DNA from: Halorubrum laminariae
Lineage (GTDB): Archaea > Halobacteriota > Halobacteria > Halobacteriales > Haloferacaceae
DNA length: 64,000 bases
Direction: 5' to 3'
Assembly (NCBI RefSeq): GCF_024494655.1
Contig: NZ_JANHDL010000012.1
Location: 1-64,000 of the forward strand
Part shown: positions 51,298 to 62,893 of the stretch, one piece after another
How positions within the stretch are numbered: position 1 is the first letter of the stretch
How the letters are laid out: the number at the start of each line of letters is the position of its first letter
Position numbers and translations under genes: made by a program
The notes under the pieces: generated by a model
What the model saw: the letters and a program-made list of their open reading frames with translations, nothing else
Told to the model about the DNA's origin: nothing
Databases searched by the model: none

Positions 51298-51841
51298 CCG
51301 GAAGGGCGACCGGCGCGAGCGAGAACTGGTGAACGCACTGGACGAGTCGGGATTCGCCGTGATGCGTGCTCCGGCGAGCGGCTCGTCGACGGAGCGGGAG
51401 CTTCCGGACGTGCTCGCCGGCGACGGCGAGACGTTCTACGCAATCGAAGCGAAATCAAGCGCAGGCGACCCGATATATCTCACGGGTGAAGAGGTCGAGG
51501 CGCTGCTGTTTTTCGCTCGGAACTTCGGCGCGAAAGCGCGTATCGCGGTCCGGTTCGACCGCGAGGACTGGTACTTCTTCCATCCCGGCGACCTGTACAC
51601 GACCGACGCCGGCTCGTATCGCGTCAAAAAGGAGACGGCGCTCGCGGACGGCACCGACTTCGCTGAATTCGCCGGCGAGACTCAGAAGGTGACGCTCGAC
51701 GAAGTCGGGTCCGGCGCGGGCGGAAGCGGCGCGGATGGGAGCGGCGGAAACGACGACGCAGAAACCGAGCAGCGACGCGAGATCTTAGAGGCCGTTCGCG
51801 ACGGGCACATGCCCGTCGAGGACGCACTCGACGTGTTGTGA
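51287..51841 (+). CDS. hjc: Holliday junction resolvase Hjc
   Basis: Hjc cuts four-way junctions symmetrically in recombination. The 184-residue protein starts at [36 protein letters not shown]. The nuclease motifs are [10 protein letters not shown]...YAIEAKSS (PD-(D/E)XK with the Asp and ExK) and the conserved [28 protein letters not shown] Gly/Ser/Asp-rich tail (about residues 135-160) and a final helix are added beyond the usual length of about 125-140. An 11-codon frame overlaps the start. Confidence 0.93.
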   Translation: MSANRKGDRRERELVNALDESGFAVMRAPASGSSTERELPDVLAGDGETFYAIEAKSSAGDPIYLTGEEVEALLFFARNFGAKARIAVRFDREDWYFFHPGDLYTTDAGSYRVKKETALADGTDFAEFAGETQKVTLDEVGSGAGGSGADGSGGNDDAETEQRREILEAVRDGHMPVEDALDVL

Positions 51842-51922
51842 CCCCGCGCACGGGGCGACACCCGGCGAGACGCGACGCCGGACCCCCTCGCTTATCCCTC
51901 GCGGCGGCGAACTCCCACGCGA

Positions 51923-52843
51923 ATGAGCGAGGACTTCGGTCTGCTGGAGCCCGCTGACGATCCCGGCGACGAGTGGGAACAGCTCGATGTCTCCGACACC
52001 GAGGCCGACCGGATCGCGCGCCGGCAGGACCGCGAGTTCGACGAGTTCCGTAAGCGGATCAAGGACACGGAGCAGTTCAAGCTCCAAGAGTCGGTGTTCG
52101 ACGACGCGACGCTCGCAGCCGTCTACAAGCTCGTCCAAGACGGCTACGTCGACGCCTTCGGTGGTCCGGTGTCGACCGGCAAGGAGGCGAGCGTCTTCGA
52201 GGCGCTCGGGGGGCAGGCGGGCGAGCGCCCGGAGCCGGGGTCGGCTGCGGCCGGCGGCGGCCCCGAAGGTGTTCACCCGGAGCGCGAAGTCGCCGTGAAG
52301 GTGTATCGGATCAACTCCTCGAACTTCCGGCAGATGCGCGAGTACCTGGAGGGCGACCCGCGGTTCGAGGGAATCGCGAACGACAAGAAGGCGGTCGTGC
52401 TGGCGTGGACCCGCAAGGAGTTCGCCAATCTCAAACGCGCGCGCACCGCGGGAGTGCGGGTCCCCGAGCCGATCGCCGTCCAGCGGAACGTCCTCGTGAT
52501 GGAACTGGTCGGCCACGCCGACGACCGCGCTCGCCGGCTCTCGGAGGTCGAAGTCGAGAACCCCGAGACCGCCTACGAGGTCGTCCGCGAGTACATGCGA
52601 CGGCTCTACCGCGCCGGACTGATCCACGGCGACCTCTCCGAGTACAACATGATCATCCACGAGGGCGAACTGGTGGTCATCGACATGGGACAGGCGGTGA
52701 CGGTCCACCACCCGAACGCCGGCGAGTTTCTCGACCGCGACTGCGAGAACGTGGCGGCCTTTTTCACCAGACAGGGGATCGATGTCGACCCCGCTGACCT
52801 CCGCGCGTACGTGACCGAACCGGAGCCCGATCCGAGCGAGTAA
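51923..52843 (+). CDS. rio1: RIO1-type serine protein kinase
   Basis: Rio1 acts in late small-subunit ribosome maturation. The 306-residue protein has the RIO fold: VSTGKEASVFEALG (P-loop), the lysine strand VAVKVYRI, the hinge VLVMELVG, catalytic LIHGDLSEYNMIIH and metal VVIDMGQAV. A Gly/Ala/Pro insert (about residues 92-115) lies between the P-loop and the lysine strand. A KH protein follows after one intervening gene, a pairing usual in archaea. Confidence 0.95.
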   Translation: MSEDFGLLEPADDPGDEWEQLDVSDTEADRIARRQDREFDEFRKRIKDTEQFKLQESVFDDATLAAVYKLVQDGYVDAFGGPVSTGKEASVFEALGGQAGERPEPGSAAAGGGPEGVHPEREVAVKVYRINSSNFRQMREYLEGDPRFEGIANDKKAVVLAWTRKEFANLKRARTAGVRVPEPIAVQRNVLVMELVGHADDRARRLSEVEVENPETAYEVVREYMRRLYRAGLIHGDLSEYNMIIHEGELVVIDMGQAVTVHHPNAGEFLDRDCENVAAFFTRQGIDVDPADLRAYVTEPEPDPSE

Positions 52844-52937
52844 CCGAAAGCCGAACGACGTGCCACACGAGAAACCGGGCAGACCAAGTGAACTGGCGAA
52901 CGGACACACTGATTTGGGTCCCGGTTGACGTGTCCCC

Positions 52938-53678
52938 ATGCCCTCCTTGAACAATTCTGCGGCGGTATCCACTGAGATAGCATCCGTCGCCCGGCGATAC
53001 CGCCGGGTTGAACGCACGGCCAGTTGGCTCGTTGCCCTCCTCGTCGTCGCGGTCGTTCTGACAGCGATCCGCACGCTTGACCTCTTTCCGGCCGCGCTAG
53101 TCGCGGTCGGCATAGTCGTTCTCGCTCGTATACCGCTCGTGACCCGAAACGGGCATACGCGACTGATAACCGACTCCGAGCCGGCGGCAGTCGTGGACGC
53201 GTTTCGGTGCGGCACCCCACCGATCCTCGCTTTCCAGTGGGCGGTCGCGGATACGATCGAACTCGGTGGTGAGGATGTCGATGCCGAGGAATCCGGCTCT
53301 CCCGCGACGACCCGCGCGACCTACGCGTTCTCTTATCTGTTCGGACTGCAATCGGTGTCGATGACCCTTGAGGTTCGATCGCTGAGACGCGAAGGCGACG
53401 ACAGAGCGGCCACGGGCGGCGCGGGACCGGCCACAGACGCCGACGTAGTCGAAACCCTCGAGGTGAGCGCCACGGCCGGCGGGCGACCGTGGGGCACGTA
53501 TCGGGTGACGATACGGGAGTCCGACTTCGGGACGGTCGTTGACGTGGATCTGACGACCGACCGGCGGTTCGACCTGCGGTCGGTCCCACAGGCGCTGGTC
53601 GCGGAGCGGTACTTCGATGCGATCCTCTCGGCACAGGGATATCGCGTTGCCGATCGATCGGTGTCATGGTCGACGTGA
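52938..53678 (+). CDS. Haloarchaeal membrane protein of unknown function
   Basis: The 246-residue protein has an N-terminal helical pair (WLVALLVVAVVLTAIRTL and FPAALVAVGIVVLARIPLV) and a soluble domain rich in beta strands (VSMTLEVRSL, ETLEVSATAGGRPWGTYRVTIRESDFGTVVDVDLTTD). No family is recognised. It separates rio1 from the KH-protein gene, which in many archaea are neighbours, so it may be a later insertion. Confidence 0.68.
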   Translation: MPSLNNSAAVSTEIASVARRYRRVERTASWLVALLVVAVVLTAIRTLDLFPAALVAVGIVVLARIPLVTRNGHTRLITDSEPAAVVDAFRCGTPPILAFQWAVADTIELGGEDVDAEESGSPATTRATYAFSYLFGLQSVSMTLEVRSLRREGDDRAATGGAGPATDADVVETLEVSATAGGRPWGTYRVTIRESDFGTVVDVDLTTDRRFDLRSVPQALVAERYFDAILSAQGYRVADRSVSWST

Positions 53679-53794
53679 TCGGCCCTCTCCGGCCACCCGA
53701 GAATCCACGCTAGCCGGCCGCACACGCCCGGTATCTGGACACACACCGCGGCTCGCGGAACACGTTTAAAAGGCTTGGCCGGATATCCATCTGC

Positions 53795-54337
53795 ATGCAA
53801 CACGTGACGGTTCCGCAGGACCGGATCGGCGTCGTCATCGGTGCCGGTGGCGAGACGATGCGGGAGATAGAAGAGCGGGCGAACGTGCGCCTCGACGTCG
53901 ACTCCGAGTCGGGAAGCGTCGCCATCGAGGAGCGAAACGACCCGGTCGCCGCGATGATCGCGCCCGACGTGATCAAGGCGATCGGCCGCGGCTTCAAGCC
54001 GGAGACGGCGCTGTCGATCCTCGACCACGACCTTCGCACGCTCGATCTGATCGACCTGTCCGAGCACACGCGCAACGACAACGACCTCCAGCGCCAGAAG
54101 GGCCGGATAATCGGCGAGAACGGACGGACCAGAGAACTGCTGGAAGAACTGTCCGGCGCGAACGTCGTCGTCTACGGCACCACCGTCGGCGCGGTCGGCC
54201 AGCCCGAAGAGTTAGAGGTCGTCCGCCGCGCGGTCGGGATGCTGCTCGACGGCGCGCCCCACGGTGCGGTGTACTCGTACCTCGAACGGATGTCGAACGA
54301 ACTCGACGACGACGTGAGTTTCAACGCGCCGCAGTAG
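53795..54337 (+). CDS. KH-domain RNA-binding protein (Pno1/Dim2-like)
   Basis: The 180-residue protein has two KH domains. The first has DRIGVVIGAGGETMREIEERANVRLDVD (GxxG = GAGG). The second has QKGRIIGENGRTRELLEELSGANVVVYG (GENG). This is the archaeal Pno1/Dim2 ribosome-assembly factor that binds near the 16S 3' end, a partner of Rio1. A CGTTTAAAAGG box about 27 bp upstream supports the ATG at 53795. Confidence 0.93.
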   Translation: MQHVTVPQDRIGVVIGAGGETMREIEERANVRLDVDSESGSVAIEERNDPVAAMIAPDVIKAIGRGFKPETALSILDHDLRTLDLIDLSEHTRNDNDLQRQKGRIIGENGRTRELLEELSGANVVVYGTTVGAVGQPEELEVVRRAVGMLLDGAPHGAVYSYLERMSNELDDDVSFNAPQ

Positions 54338-54374
54338 GACGGAGTCAGTGCGGAACAGTCGGCAGCCGAAACAG

Positions 54375-55031
54375 TCAGTACCCAAATCGATCGCGAACGA
54401 GGACGACCGTCGTACGTCCCTCCTCCGTCTCACGACGATAGACGAGCTGTTTGGCGATCGCCGACTCGACGCCGTACGCCTCCTGTGCACGCTCGTTTTC
54501 GAGCGGGTACGCGACCGACTCCAGCCGGTCGAACGCGTCTGAAAGCGTCGGGACAATCTTGTTCGTGCCGCTGACGATGACGACGTTACCGGCGGCGAAC
54601 GGGTACGCCCCGATCCGGCTGCCGGAGAGGTCGGCGGCAACCAGTTCGCCCGTCTCGGCGATCGCGTTGATCCCGCCGAGGAAGTAGTCGGCCGTCTGCG
54701 ACTCGCGCCGTGCGGTCTGTCGCTCGGCGTCGTCGTCGATGCTCCAGATCTCGTCCGGGAGGCTCTCCCACTCGTGGTCGCCCTCGCTGAGGAACTCGTC
54801 GAAGCCGATCTCCTCGAGGGTCGTCGAGTGGCCGTTCATCACGGACGCGCCCGCGGGGATCTGCGACTGGACCGCGTCGAGCGCCTCGTCGGCGTCGTCG
54901 ACGACGATCACGTCGAAGCCGCGCTCTTCGAGGTTCGCGACGGTCTCCTCGACGGTCGCGTCGTCGGCCGTCTGGTCCAGCGTCTCGTCGATCTCGGCGT
55001 CGTCCGCGTAGTCCGCTTTCTGCTGTGACAT
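54375..55031 (-). CDS. LUD-domain protein
   Basis: The 218-residue protein has the LutC/LUD pattern: VDDADEALDAVQSQIPAGASVMNGHSTTLEEIGF, then SGSRIGAYPFAAGNVVIVSGTNKIVPTLSDAFDRL. LUD proteins act in lactate utilisation with Fe-S LutA/LutB; neither is adjacent, so this stand-alone member may have another role. The N-terminal 25 residues are acidic and low-complexity. Confidence 0.88.
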   Translation of the reverse strand: MSQQKADYADDAEIDETLDQTADDATVEETVANLEERGFDVIVVDDADEALDAVQSQIPAGASVMNGHSTTLEEIGFDEFLSEGDHEWESLPDEIWSIDDDAERQTARRESQTADYFLGGINAIAETGELVAADLSGSRIGAYPFAAGNVVIVSGTNKIVPTLSDAFDRLESVAYPLENERAQEAYGVESAIAKQLVYRRETEEGRTTVVLVRDRFGY

Positions 55032-55348
55032 TGTATGGAAATCAAACGGGTCGCCGCCGCGTCAGGCGCGCCGGCGGCGGTCCCGTCTCGTGATCGATCG
55101 GAGGCGCGGACGACACTTAACGGCTCGCGAACACCCGTGTCAGGGGGTGACGTTGGTGTTATCGTCGTGTCGACGAATCGACCGCTCGTCCGTCGAGCGA
55201 CGGACCGAGGGGTAAGCGATCTGCGTCGGTCGTCGATAAAAATCGCGTGTCGTCGAGGCCCGGAAGGGGCGCGCGACGGTCGGTCGGCGGGTCGGTCCAG
55301 CGAAGCGATTGCGGTCGGCGTGAGTAGGGTGTATCTCCTACGCGGAGT
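55032..55348. other. Gene-free gap between LUD gene and thermosome 3' end
   Basis: This 317-bp region holds the LUD-gene promoter area (a TTAAGTG box near 55113) and the thermosome 3' flank. A GACGAATCGAC/GTCGAGCGAC-like inverted stretch is near 55170-55200. No credible gene is seen. Confidence 0.5.
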
Positions 55349-57031
55349 TTACATCGCACCGCCCATACCGCCCATGCCGCCCATACCGCCCATGCCGCCG
55401 GCACCACCGGGACCGCCAGCGGGCTCGTCGTCGTCGTCGGAGCCGCCGCCCTTGAGGTCGCCGGCCGCGATGACGTCGTCGATGCGGAGGATCATGACGG
55501 CCGCCTCGGTGGCGGACTCGATGGCCTGGGTCTTGACGCGGAGCGGCTCCACGACGCCCTCGGCCTCCATGTTGATCACGTCGCCCGTGTAGGCGTCGAG
55601 ACCTGCGCCGAACTCGCCGCCGTCGTGGCGGGCGCGCAGGTCGACGAGCGAGTCGATGGGGTCGAGGCCCGCGTTCTCGGCGAGCGTGCGCGGGATGACC
55701 TCCAGCGCGTCGGCGAACGCCTCGACGGCGAGCTGCTCGCGGCCGCCGACGGAGTCGGCGAAGTCGCGGAGCTGCAGCGCGAGTTCGGCCTCGCTTGCGC
55801 CGCCGCCGGGCAGCACCTTCCCTTCGAGCAGGGTCGTGCGGACGACGCCGAGCGAGTCGTCGATGGCGCGCTCGACCTCGTCGACGACGTGCTCGGTGCC
55901 GCCGCGGAGGATGAGAGTGACGGACTTGGCCTCCTCGACGTCCTCGACGAAGATGCGCTCGTCGCCGCCGATGTCCTTCTGGGCGACGGAGCCGGCGAAT
56001 CCGAGATCGTCGGACTCGATGTCGTCGAGGTTGGAGACGACGCGGCCGCCGGTCGCGCGAGCGAGGCGTTTGAGGTCGCCGGACTTCGCGCGGCGGACAG
56101 CCAAGATTCCCTCCTGTGCGAGGTAGTGCTGGGCCATGTCGTCGATGCCGTCGCCGACGAAGACGACGTCAGCGCCGATGTCGACGAGGTGGTCGACCAT
56201 CTCGCGGAGCTGCTCTTCCTCTTGATCGAGGAACTGCTGGAGCTGGTCGGGGTCGGTGACGTTGACCTCGGCGTCGATCTCCGTCTCCTTCACTTCGATA
56301 GCGCCGTCGAACAGCGCGACGTCGGCGTCCTCGACCGCGAAGGGCATGTTCTCGTCGACGCGCTCTTTGTCGACGATGACGCCCTCGACGAGCTCCGACT
56401 CGTCGATGGAACTGCCGACGACCTTCTCGACGGAGACGTTCTCCGTGTCGATGTCGTCGTCGTCCTGAACTGCCAGCACGGCGTCAACGACGAGTTCGGC
56501 GAGCAGGTCCTTGGAGTTCTCTGCGCCCTTACCCGTCATCGCTGTCTCGGCGATCTCGACGAGCGTGTCGTAGTCGTCCTCGTCGACATCGATGGCTTCC
56601 TCGTCGAGGATTTCCTTGGCCTTTTCGGCGGCTTGGCGGTACCCCTGTGCGAGCGTGGTCGCGTGGATATCTTGGTCGAGGAGCTCCTCGGCCTGGTCGA
56701 GAAGCTCACCGGCGACGACGACAGCGGAGGTGGTGCCGTCGCCAACCTCCTCTTCCTGCGTCTCGCTGACCTCGACGATCATGTTGGCCGCCGGGTGGTC
56801 GATATCCATCTCTTTGAGGATGGTGACGCCGTCGTTCGTGACGACGACGGACCCGCCGGAATCGACGAGCATCTTGTCCATTCCTTTCGGACCGAGCGTC
56901 GTGCGGACGGACTCCGCAACCGCCTTGCCGGCCGTGATGTTCATGTTCTGGGCGTCCTTTCCGGAGGTGCGCTGCGACTCCTCGGAAAGTACGATCATCG
57001 GCTGGTTACCCATCCGTTGTCGCTGGGACAT
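55349..57031 (-). CDS. Thermosome (group II chaperonin, Cpn60) subunit
   Basis: This subunit forms a double-ring folding chamber. The 560-residue protein has the equatorial ATP site in [30 protein letters not shown]...[23 protein letters not shown], the catalytic Asp region ENAGLDPID and the C-terminal GGM-repeat tail ([13 protein letters not shown]) that points into the cavity. An ATATAAACC (TATA on the minus strand) about 25 bp before the ATG at 57031 gives a near-leaderless transcript. Haloarchaea carry two or three paralogues; which one this is cannot be said. Confidence 0.97.
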   Translation of the reverse strand: MSQRQRMGNQPMIVLSEESQRTSGKDAQNMNITAGKAVAESVRTTLGPKGMDKMLVDSGGSVVVTNDGVTILKEMDIDHPAANMIVEVSETQEEEVGDGTTSAVVVAGELLDQAEELLDQDIHATTLAQGYRQAAEKAKEILDEEAIDVDEDDYDTLVEIAETAMTGKGAENSKDLLAELVVDAVLAVQDDDDIDTENVSVEKVVGSSIDESELVEGVIVDKERVDENMPFAVEDADVALFDGAIEVKETEIDAEVNVTDPDQLQQFLDQEEEQLREMVDHLVDIGADVVFVGDGIDDMAQHYLAQEGILAVRRAKSGDLKRLARATGGRVVSNLDDIESDDLGFAGSVAQKDIGGDERIFVEDVEEAKSVTLILRGGTEHVVDEVERAIDDSLGVVRTTLLEGKVLPGGGASEAELALQLRDFADSVGGREQLAVEAFADALEVIPRTLAENAGLDPIDSLVDLRARHDGGEFGAGLDAYTGDVINMEAEGVVEPLRVKTQAIESATEAAVMILRIDDVIAAGDLKGGGSDDDDEPAGGPGGAGGMGGMGGMGGMGGAM

Positions 57032-57056
57032 AATCACCCATTGATTGTTTGTGATT

Positions 57057-57066
57057 CTATATAAAC
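57057..57066 (-). promoter_or_regulatory. Thermosome promoter TATA box
   Basis: The minus strand reads AAAGGTTTATATAG with a purine-rich BRE directly before the TATA box, about 28 bp upstream of the ATG. A second AT stretch further out (TTTATATAG near 57140) may serve another start. Confidence 0.65.
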
Positions 57067-57213
57067 CTTTTGCTGGCAGTGTGCGAAATCGCCACACGGG
57101 GGCGGTTATACTGCTGGTGTGTGGCTCATTATCACAGGTGTTTATATAGAACGACAGACAGTCAGAAGCGCCGCAGTCGGTGCGATATAACGAGACGAAC
57201 GGTACGAGACCGA

Positions 57214-58551
<1,338 letters not shown>

Positions 58552-58624
58552 GCCCCGGGGTTGGATCGGGAGGGTGAAAGTAGTTGCCGACCCGTCGCCG
58601 CGGCTAGTCGGCGTGAGGTCGATT

Positions 58625-58631
58625 AAAAAAA
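58625..58631 (-). terminator. T-rich terminator after the amt gene
   Basis: The minus strand has TTTTTTT here, about 90 nt after the amt stop. U-runs of this kind end transcription in archaea. Confidence 0.5.
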
Positions 58632-58715
58632 GCCACGTTAGTTCGTCGGATCGATCGCCTGCGACGGAATCACGTTGAACGTCGCGCCGGCGTCATACTG
58701 AACGCCGCGCCGTCG

Positions 58716-60434
58716 TCACACCGCCTCCGGACCGGTCGCGCCGGTGCGGACCTGCAACGCGTCCTCGACGGGCATGATGAACACCTTTCCGTCGCCGGGC
58801 TCGCCGGTCTTGGCGGCGTCGGCGATGGCGTTTGCGACCTCGTCGGCCGGAATGTCGGCGACGACGATGTCGATTTTTACCTTCTGGTGGAGGTCGACCG
58901 TGAACTCCTCACCGCGCCACTGTCCCTTCTTGGCGGGCTGGCTACCACGGCCGGAGACGTTCGTGACGGTGAGCGATGGCGCGTTGATCTCTGCGAGTGC
59001 CTGCTTGATCGCACCGAGCTTGTCGGGCCGAACGACTGCCGTGACCATCTTTATCTCCGTGCCGGCTTCCTCGCCGCCGTCAGCGCGCGGAGAGTCGTCG
59101 GTCGTGTCGACCACTGCGGGGCCGCCGTCGGTCGCCACGCGGTCGCCGCCGAATTCGGGGTAGGTCTCGACGCCGTGTTCGGAGATGTCGAGGCCCTCCT
59201 GTTCGTGTTCCGGGGTGACGCGTGCCTCGCCGACCAGCTTGAGGACGTACCAGACGACGGCGGTCGCGGTGAGGGTCCACCCGCCGATGATGACGACGCC
59301 GACTAACTGAGCGATGAAGTGGGCCCCGACGCCGCTACTGAGCTGTCCGGGAGCGGCCACGAACGGGAACAGCAGGGTTCCGAGAACGCCGGCGCTGCCG
59401 TGGACCGGGAACACCGCACAGACATCATCGATCTTGAGCGTGTCCGAGACGAAGTCGAAGACGATCGGGAGCTGTGCGCCGGCGAGCCCGCCGACGACGA
59501 GCGCGCCCCACCACGCCGTGGTGTCCGGAATAGCAGTGATCCCGACCAGCCCCGCGAGGAGGCCGTTCGCGACGTAGAGCGTGTCGACCTTGCCGTTCCG
59601 CAGCCACACGACGAGCGCGGCCCCGATCCCACCGGACGCCATCGCGATGGTCGTCCCCATCGCGACGAGGTTGACGGTCATGGTGTTGAACATGCCGCCG
59701 CTAACCACAGAGGCTGTCCCGACGTTGAAGCCGTACCAGCCGAACGCGAGGATGAGCGTCCCGAGGGCGGCGAACGTCAGCGAGTGGCCGGGAATTACGT
59801 TCGTCGAGCCGTCCTCGCTGTAGCGGTCCATCCGCGGGCCGAGCACGGCCGCGGCAGTGAGCCCGGCGATACCGCCCATACCGTGGACGATCATGCCGCC
59901 AGCGAAGTCGTGGAAGGCGGTTCCGGTCAGCTGGGCGACGAGTCCGTCACCGGAGGCCGACCACGTGAACGCGATGACCATCGGGTAGATGACTGCGGCC
60001 AGCAGGAAGGTGTAGGTGACGTACGCGCGCAGCTTCGCGCGACCGGCGACCGCGCCGGAGACGATGGTTGCCGCCGTCATCGCGAAGACAGCGCCGTAGA
60101 GCCAGTTGACGTACGGGCCGACAACGCCCTCCTCGACGGCAAGTTCACCGCCGGAGAACAGCGTCCCAGCCACGGAGACGGGACCGCCGGAGCCGCTCAT
60201 CACGCTGGTGAACGCCGTCCCGATGAGGAAGAACACCGTCACCCCGACGCTCCACGTCAGGAGGTTCTTCGTCAGCTGGTTGGCGACGTTCTTCGAGCGA
60301 ACCTGCCCCGCTTCGAGCATGGCGAAGCCGGCGTGCATGAAGAAGATGAGGAACGTCACGACGAGGATCCACGTCCCGTTCAGTGCGGATGCGAACGTAC
60401 TCGGATCGACGCTCGCGAGAACGCCGGTCGTCAC
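58716..60434 (-). CDS. amt: Ammonium transporter fused to a PII-like domain
   Basis: The 572-residue protein joins an Amt channel (about 1-405) to a GlnK/PII domain (about 461-572) through an acidic linker. The Amt part has the twin histidines H184 (MIVHGMGG) and H345 (VHGSAGVLG) and 11 helices. The PII part has the [17 protein letters not shown] start, the T-loop [28 protein letters not shown] and the C-loop [19 protein letters not shown]. The T-loop Tyr (position 51 of GlnB) is Phe here (F511). Start is GTG with a strong GAGGTGG ribosome site and a leader of about 70 nt. Confidence 0.93.
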   Translation of the reverse strand: MTTGVLASVDPSTFASALNGTWILVVTFLIFFMHAGFAMLEAGQVRSKNVANQLTKNLLTWSVGVTVFFLIGTAFTSVMSGSGGPVSVAGTLFSGGELAVEEGVVGPYVNWLYGAVFAMTAATIVSGAVAGRAKLRAYVTYTFLLAAVIYPMVIAFTWSASGDGLVAQLTGTAFHDFAGGMIVHGMGGIAGLTAAAVLGPRMDRYSEDGSTNVIPGHSLTFAALGTLILAFGWYGFNVGTASVVSGGMFNTMTVNLVAMGTTIAMASGGIGAALVVWLRNGKVDTLYVANGLLAGLVGITAIPDTTAWWGALVVGGLAGAQLPIVFDFVSDTLKIDDVCAVFPVHGSAGVLGTLLFPFVAAPGQLSSGVGAHFIAQLVGVVIIGGWTLTATAVVWYVLKLVGEARVTPEHEQEGLDISEHGVETYPEFGGDRVATDGGPAVVDTTDDSPRADGGEEAGTEIKMVTAVVRPDKLGAIKQALAEINAPSLTVTNVSGRGSQPAKKGQWRGEEFTVDLHQKVKIDIVVADIPADEVANAIADAAKTGEPGDGKVFIMPVEDALQVRTGATGPEAV

Positions 60435-60957
60435 GAGGCAACCACCTCTACTGACCGTTCGTTCGTTGAGCGACGCGTTTCATTCGTGTTCATGTGCTGA
60501 ATCACATTACAACCCCGGGAAAGGGAATCATATAAATGCTTGAGTTGAAACACCAAATAAATTAGAAGGATAACACTAGATTTGTCCAATATACTATAGA
60601 CTCAATTGTATATAAGGACGTAAGTTGCGGGATTATCTGGTAATTCTTGCGCGATCGGCTGACAGATGTATTGTAAGAAATCCAACTAAAATGCATGACT
60701 TCGCCGATTTGCCGCCTCACGACGACGCGCGCGGCCGCTGTCGGCGAGTATTGCCACATCGATCTATCGCCGAGCGGCACTGCGTGCGTCGGTCTCGTCT
60801 TGTGACGTGCCGAGACGGGCGATACCGACCGTCTCACGAAACAGACATAGAAGTGTACGTTTGTCTACCCTGTGGTCGTCCGATCGGCAGTACGTCCACC
60901 GTCTCTCAAAATGGCGTTTCGTTCGCCGATCTGTGTCTGACTCTCGATGCGACCCAG
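60435..60957. other. amt promoter region and radA 3' flank
   Basis: In this 523-bp gap, the minus strand has a TTTATATGA box at 60528-60536 for amt and a GAGGTGG ribosome site at 60442-60448. The 60540-60700 stretch is AT-rich with several TATA-like strings and no convincing gene. No PII- or nitrogen-regulator motif is recognised. Confidence 0.6.
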
Positions 60958-61989
60958 CTACTCCGGCTTCAGTCCTTCGCCCTGCACGCGCATCACCGCC
61001 TCGCCGTCGGCGAGGTTCGGCGCGTCGACGAGCCGGACGATCCGCTTGTTCCCCTTCGACTTTCGGAGGTAGATCCGGAATGTAGAGGCGTGCCCGAGGA
61101 TGTTTCCGCCGATGGCTTGGGTCGGGTCACCGAAGTAGGAGTCGGGATTCGACGCGACCTGGTTGGTGACGAGGATGGCGGTGTTGTACAGGTCGCCGAG
61201 CCGCATCAGGTCGTGAAGGTGTTTGTTGAGCTTCTGCTGGCGCTCGGCGAGTTCCCCTCGACCGACGTACTCAGCGCGGAAATGGGCGGTAAGAGAGTCG
61301 ACACAGACGATTCGGATCGGCCACTCGCTTTCTTCGTGTTCGCCCGCGAGTTCCTTGGCCTTCTCTGCGAGGAGGATCTGGTGGTTGGAGTTGAACGCCT
61401 TCGCGACGTGGATCTGATCTAAGAACGCCGCGATGAGTTCCTCCATCGCTTCCTCGTCCGCGGGCGTGCCTTCGATCTCGCGTCGCTCCATCTCCTCGGC
61501 GAGAATCTCGTCGTCGAGGCCGCGGACCATGTCGTCGATCCGCTCCGGCCGGAACGTGTCCTCGGAGTCGACGAAGATACAGCCGCCGTCGAGCCCGCCG
61601 TTCTCCGGCGGAAGCTGCACGTTGACCGCCATCTGGTGGGTGACCTGCGACTTCCCGGAGCCGAACTCGCCGTACACCTCGGTGATCGATTGGGTCTCGA
61701 TGCCGCCGCCGAGCAGGTCGTCGACTTCGTCGATCTGCCACGAGAGCTTGCCGATCTCCTGTCGGCGTTCCAACACGCTCGCGCCCGTCTCGAACCCACC
61801 CACGTCGGCGGCGTCGCGGGCGGCGTTGATGATATCGGACGCCGACGACTCGCCGATGTCGGCGGTGTTGGACATCTCGCCGGGGCTCGCGACGGCAATC
61901 GACTGATAGCTCTCGAATCCGTTCTCGACGAGCTTGTCTGCGGTCGCGGGGCCGACGCCGGGGAGGTCTTCGAGTTCGTCTTCAGGCAT
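60958..61989 (-). CDS. radA: DNA repair and recombination protein RadA
   Basis: RadA is the archaeal RecA/Rad51 recombinase that forms filaments on ssDNA. The 343-residue protein has an N-terminal HhH domain ([17 protein letters not shown]), Walker [10 protein letters not shown] (107-115), Walker B-like IRIVCVDSL and the L2 region [25 protein letters not shown] box on the minus strand near 62011-62018 lies about 25 bp upstream. No intein is present. Confidence 0.97.
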   Translation of the reverse strand: MPEDELEDLPGVGPATADKLVENGFESYQSIAVASPGEMSNTADIGESSASDIINAARDAADVGGFETGASVLERRQEIGKLSWQIDEVDDLLGGGIETQSITEVYGEFGSGKSQVTHQMAVNVQLPPENGGLDGGCIFVDSEDTFRPERIDDMVRGLDDEILAEEMERREIEGTPADEEAMEELIAAFLDQIHVAKAFNSNHQILLAEKAKELAGEHEESEWPIRIVCVDSLTAHFRAEYVGRGELAERQQKLNKHLHDLMRLGDLYNTAILVTNQVASNPDSYFGDPTQAIGGNILGHASTFRIYLRKSKGNKRIVRLVDAPNLADGEAVMRVQGEGLKPE

Positions 61990-62211
61990 GTACCCCTCCC
62001 TTGCTCGCCATCGGGTATAAAGTCTGGTTTACACCCGAGTGAAAGTGAAATCTCGCCGTCAGACGGTCGGTCCCTGGTGTGACAGCCGTCGAACGCCTCC
62101 GCGTCGATCGCGGGAGTTGATCGCCCGGCGAAACTGGTCGGGTTGCGGACTGCGACCGCGCTTTAGCGGCCCGGTACTCCGGTGGTCCGGTGAACCGACG
62201 GTATCGCGATG

Positions 62212-62712
62212 TCAGAACTCGACGCGGCGGACGTAGTCGAGGTCGCGGATCTCGACGAGCAGCTCGCCCGAGAGGTCGGCGTCGGTTATGACGTACAGCT
62301 TCGGGTCGTCGGTGAACTCGGGATCCTCGCTCAACACCTGTCGGATCGAGACGCCGTGATCGGCCATGATCCCGGTCACTTCGGCGACGATTCCGGCCTC
62401 ATCGGCGGCCGCGACCTCGATTGTGAGCACCGTGAGATCGAGGACCGGTGCCAGATCCATCAGACTCGGCACCGACGAGATGTTGGTGAAGATACGCTTC
62501 AGTTCCGGATCGTCCAAGATCGCGTCCGTCGTCGAGTCGACCACGCGCCGGTCGACATCGAGCTCGCGCGCGATTCCGGTGTAGGGGATTTCGATTCCGC
62601 CGGAGACCACGCGCCCCTCCTCGTTGACCGAGAAGCCGCGCTCCAAGAAAAGCCGGATGACGGCCTGTTGGCTGGGTGACCCCTCGAACTTTTCGAGGAT
62701 CTCGTCGAACAT
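62212..62712 (-). CDS. ACT-domain regulatory protein
   Basis: The 166-residue protein has a winged-helix-like N-terminal half (SQQAVIRLFLERGFSVNEEGRVVSGGIEIPYTGIARELDVDRRVVDSTTDAIL) and a C-terminal ACT domain (LTVLTIEVAAADEAGIVAEVTGIMADHGVSIRQVLSEDPE). The order suggests an amino-acid-responsive regulator. Ligand and targets are unknown. It diverges from the helicase gene. Confidence 0.85.
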   Translation of the reverse strand: MFDEILEKFEGSPSQQAVIRLFLERGFSVNEEGRVVSGGIEIPYTGIARELDVDRRVVDSTTDAILDDPELKRIFTNISSVPSLMDLAPVLDLTVLTIEVAAADEAGIVAEVTGIMADHGVSIRQVLSEDPEFTDDPKLYVITDADLSGELLVEIRDLDYVRRVEF

Positions 62713-62893
62713 TCGTTACTGCGGGTGGTCCCCGCTCGGTGTTAAAGAGCCGGGTAGTGAGGGCGAACCACTTCGAGAGGCGCGGGTGCTGAATCGACGA
62801 AGCGGATCGGTCGAGTGCGCCGTGCCGAGTCCTCGCGACCACTTCCGCTCCGGCACCCGACTCCTTTTATTTTGAGCCGTCGAACTCAGTCCC

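Noticed and set aside
55625-57064. A 479-codon open frame opposite the thermosome gene
   Set aside because: It is an antisense shadow of the thermosome gene with a repetitive Asp/Val composition and no motif.
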